Assembly (NCBI GenBank): GCA_014649155.1
Contig: BMSM01000016.1
Location: 102,519-166,518 of the forward strand
DNA: 64,000 nucleotides
Reading direction: 5' to 3'
From: Streptomyces griseoviridis
Lineage (GTDB): Bacteria > Actinomycetota > Actinomycetes > Streptomycetales > Streptomycetaceae
Shown here: piece after piece, positions 62,153 to 64,000 of the stretch
Position numbering within the stretch: position 1 is the stretch's first letter
Layout: every line of letters begins with the position of its first letter
The notes under the pieces: generated by a model
What the model saw: only the letters and a program-made list of their open reading frames with translations
The model's database searches: none
Told to the model about the DNA's origin: nothing
Position numbers and translations under genes: made by a program

Positions 62153-63583
62153 CTACCGGTCCAGCAGAGGGGCCGCGTCGGAGAGTACTCCGGAGATCCT
62201 GGCCAGTGTCGCCTCGTCCCGTTCCACGGCGTCGAGCACCGGCCCGGCCGCCGTGTTCCAGCGCCGCGCGACCGCCGCCGCGTCCTCCCCGGTCAGCAGC
62301 CCGGCCGCCTGCGCCGCGGCGCCGAGCGCCACCAGCTCCCGGGCCTCCGGGATCTGCACCGGCCGCCCCGACAACCGTCGTACGGTCTGCTGCCAGGCGT
62401 TCCCGCGGGCGCCGCCGCCGATCAGCAGCAGGGGGGCGGCCGGGTCCGCGTCCGCGTCGAGGACCAGGTCCAGCGCGCCCAGCAGGGCGTGGACCGCGCC
62501 GTCGTAGGCGGCCTGGAGCAGCTGGCCACCGGTGGTGTCGTGCCGCAGCCCGTGCAGCAGCCCGGAGGCGCCCGGCAGGTTCGGGGTGCGCTCGCCGTCC
62601 AGGTACGGCAGCACCGTGACGCCGGTGCCCGGCTCGACGGCCTCCCGGTCCAGGCCGAGCAGCGCGGCGATCCGGTCGACGGCGAGCGTGCAGTTCAGGG
62701 TGCATGCCAGCGGCAGCCAGTCGCCGCGGGCGTCGGCGAAACCGGCCACCGTGCCGGTCGGGTCGGCGGTGCGGTGCCGGGACACGGCGTACACCGTCCC
62801 CGAAGTCCCCAGGCTCATCACCGGCACCCCGGGGCGGATGCCCAGGCCCAGCGCGGCGGCGGCGTTGTCACCGGTGCCGGCGGCGACCAGGGTGCCCGGC
62901 GCGAACGGCAGGTCCTGGCCGTCGCGTACCGTGCCGGCGACCTCGCCGGGGCGCACGATCCGGGGGAGCAGCGCCGGATCGAGCCCCACGCGCGCGAGTG
63001 TCTCCTCGTCGTACGCCTCCGTCCCGGCTGCCCACCAGCCGGTGCCGGAGGCGTCACCGCGGTCGGTGGTCCCCTCACCGGTGAGACGCTCGGTGAGGTA
63101 GTCGTGGGGGAGGCGTACGGCCTCGGTGGCGCGGACCGCGTCCGGTTCGTGCTCGGCCAGCCAGGCCCACTTGGTGACCGTGAACGAGGTGCCGGGCACG
63201 CTGCCCGTGCGCTCCGCCCACGCCTTGGGGCCGCCCAGTTCCTCGATCAGGCGCCGTGCCTGCGGCGCCGAGCGCACGTCGTTCCAGAGCAGGGCCGGGC
63301 GCACCGGCTCGCCGTGCGCGTCGAGCGTCACCAGGCCGTGCTGCTGCCCGCCGACCGACACCGCGGCCGCCTCGCGGGCCGGCTCGCCGCACTGGCGCAG
63401 GGCCTCGCGCAGGGCGTCCCACCACTGACGGGGGTCGGTCTCGCGGCCCGCTCCGGACGACACGGTGTGCGGGGCCTGGCCGCTCGCCACGACCCGGCCG
63501 GTGGCCACGTCCACGACCAGTGCCTTGGTGGACTGGGTGGACGTGTCCACGCCGACGACGAGCGGACCCTCGGCTGCTGACAT
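62153..63583 (-). CDS. xylB: Xylulokinase XylB
   Basis: 476 residues, FGGY kinase. LVVGVDTSTQSTKALVVD phosphate-1 motif, VSVGGQQHGLV, MSLGTSGTVYAVS, LLLIGGGARGNAWQQTVRRLSG adenosine motif. Phosphorylates D-xylulose after XylA. Divergent from xylA across 190 bp that includes AT-rich promoter sequence. Confidence 0.95.
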   Translation of the reverse strand: MSAAEGPLVVGVDTSTQSTKALVVDVATGRVVASGQAPHTVSSGAGRETDPRQWWDALREALRQCGEPAREAAAVSVGGQQHGLVTLDAHGEPVRPALLWNDVRSAPQARRLIEELGGPKAWAERTGSVPGTSFTVTKWAWLAEHEPDAVRATEAVRLPHDYLTERLTGEGTTDRGDASGTGWWAAGTEAYDEETLARVGLDPALLPRIVRPGEVAGTVRDGQDLPFAPGTLVAAGTGDNAAAALGLGIRPGVPVMSLGTSGTVYAVSRHRTADPTGTVAGFADARGDWLPLACTLNCTLAVDRIAALLGLDREAVEPGTGVTVLPYLDGERTPNLPGASGLLHGLRHDTTGGQLLQAAYDGAVHALLGALDLVLDADADPAAPLLLIGGGARGNAWQQTVRRLSGRPVQIPEARELVALGAAAQAAGLLTGEDAAAVARRWNTAAGPVLDAVERDEATLARISGVLSDAAPLLDR

Positions 63584-63772
63584 CGGGCTACTCCCTCTTT
63601 CCGCGGCTCTGCGCGATTCCGGCCTGGGGTGCTGCGGGTGCCCGGGCCGCGAGGGCACGGACATCACTCCTCGGACACACGGAGACACCGGGTCTCTTCC
63701 CAGGACTGCGTCCGCATACTAATTTGTAAAGTGCCATGACGAAATAGTCGCAAGCGAGCAAGGAGCCGCGGC
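63584..63772. promoter_or_regulatory. xylB-xylA divergent promoter region
   Basis: Contains CTAATTTGTAAAGTGCC (63719-63735), AT-rich in this GC-rich genome, and on the minus strand a TAGTAT -10 for xylB. Imperfect symmetry around ACTAATTTGTAAAGT suggests a ROK-repressor site; AAGGAG precedes xylA. Confidence 0.45.
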
Positions 63773-64000
63773 ATGAGCTACCAGCCCACTCCCGAGGACA
63801 GGTTCACGTTCGGTCTGTGGACCGTTGGATGGCAGGGCAGGGATCCGTTCGGGGACGCGACGAGGCCGGAGCTTGATCCGGTGGAGTCGGTGCGGCGTCT
63901 GGCGGAGCTGGGCGCGTACGGGGTGACGTTCCATGACGATGACCTGATTCCGTTCGGGGCGTCGGAGTCGGAGCGTGAGGCGCGGGTGAAGAGGTTCCGG
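63773..64000 (+). CDS. xylA: Xylose isomerase XylA, partial (runs off the window)
   Basis: First 76 residues: SYQPTPEDRFTFGLWTVGWQ, then RDPFGDATRPELDPVESVRRLAELGAYGVTFHDDDLIPFG. This is the typical Streptomyces xylose (glucose) isomerase N-terminus, with the catalytic His in VTFHDDDL. AAGGAGCC ribosome-binding site. The rest lies beyond 64000. Confidence 0.95.
   Translation, partial: MSYQPTPEDRFTFGLWTVGWQGRDPFGDATRPELDPVESVRRLAELGAYGVTFHDDDLIPFGASESEREARVKRFR

Noticed and set aside
60149..63580. 1143-residue open frame on the plus strand
   Set aside because: Antisense to the ROK and xylB genes, which have clear motifs; no plausible domain or ribosome-binding site.

Overview
The window is high-GC actinobacterial DNA and almost certainly comes from a Streptomyces chromosome. 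Genes show strong third-position G/C bias, many GTG starts and stop/start overlaps (ATGA/GTGA). Family content is typical of the genus: XRE/DUF397/ATPase trio, RppA type III PKS with a CYP158-like P450, secreted Tap-like peptidase, LPMO and GH12 with CBM2. From memory only, the gene order (bio - urease - Tap - rocD - pfkA - MurT/GatD - rppA - DNA ligase - celB/LPMO - xylB/xylA) resembles the S. coelicolor chromosome between roughly SCO1246 and SCO1169, read backwards; I could not check this.

Layout. 0-3.4 kb: GlxA-type AraC regulator divergent from an MFS transporter, then a methyltransferase. 3.5-7.9 kb: biotin genes bioB-bioA-bioD divergent from bioF. 8-9.8 kb: DUF397, XRE-DUF5753 and anti-sigma-like ATPase. 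9.8-11.2 kb: a membrane protein and a secreted NlpC/P60 hydrolase whose leader carries a ydaO-type (c-di-AMP) riboswitch. 11.2-12.5 kb: a non-coding tract with an IS110-family transposase remnant. 12.5-17.1 kb: urease operon ureABCFGD behind a GlnR-like box. 17.3-23.8 kb: secreted Tap-like peptidase, nucleotide-sugar-epimerase-like protein, acyltransferase, a translationally coupled SPFH / NAD-kinase-like pair behind a two-tier palindrome, and a flavin reductase. 23.8-26.5 kb: a response-regulator/MBL fusion remnant, an MHS transporter and an RpiB-like isomerase. Two copies of a 187-bp palindromic MITE-like element sit at 20.04 and 26.47 kb.

26.8-33.9 kb: Lrp regulator with ddaH-rocD (methylarginine/ornithine catabolism), then a LytTR response regulator - small membrane protein - solute:sodium symporter - LytS-type kinase operon. 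33.7-39.6 kb: a 56-residue membrane protein, CtaG-like protein, pfkA, murT-gatD, peptide deformylase, TetR. 39.8-44.7 kb: acyl-CoA dehydrogenase, then the rppA-P450-cupin polyketide operon and a TenA-like protein. 44.7-50.4 kb: small conserved protein, succinate-semialdehyde dehydrogenase, NUDIX, ATP-dependent DNA ligase, TrxR-like flavoprotein divergent from a leaderless XRE-cupin regulator. 50.4-53.7 kb: quinone oxidoreductase plus two acyl-CoA dehydrogenases in one coupled operon. 53.8-60.2 kb: secreted phosphodiesterase-like protein, small membrane protein, phosphodiester glycosidase, DUF5519-like protein, a cellulolytic pair (GH12 plus AA10 LPMO) under a perfect CebR box, and a peptidoglycan amidase. 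60.2-60.85 kb: non-coding DNA with tandem duplications. 60.85-64 kb: ROK repressor, xylB, divergent xylA running off the end.

Most of the window is ordinary chromosomal-core Streptomyces metabolism. The less explained pieces are the SPFH/NAD-kinase-like pair with its nested palindrome, the 187-bp element, the LytTR-controlled symporter module with a large inserted domain, and the regulatory sites listed in the findings.
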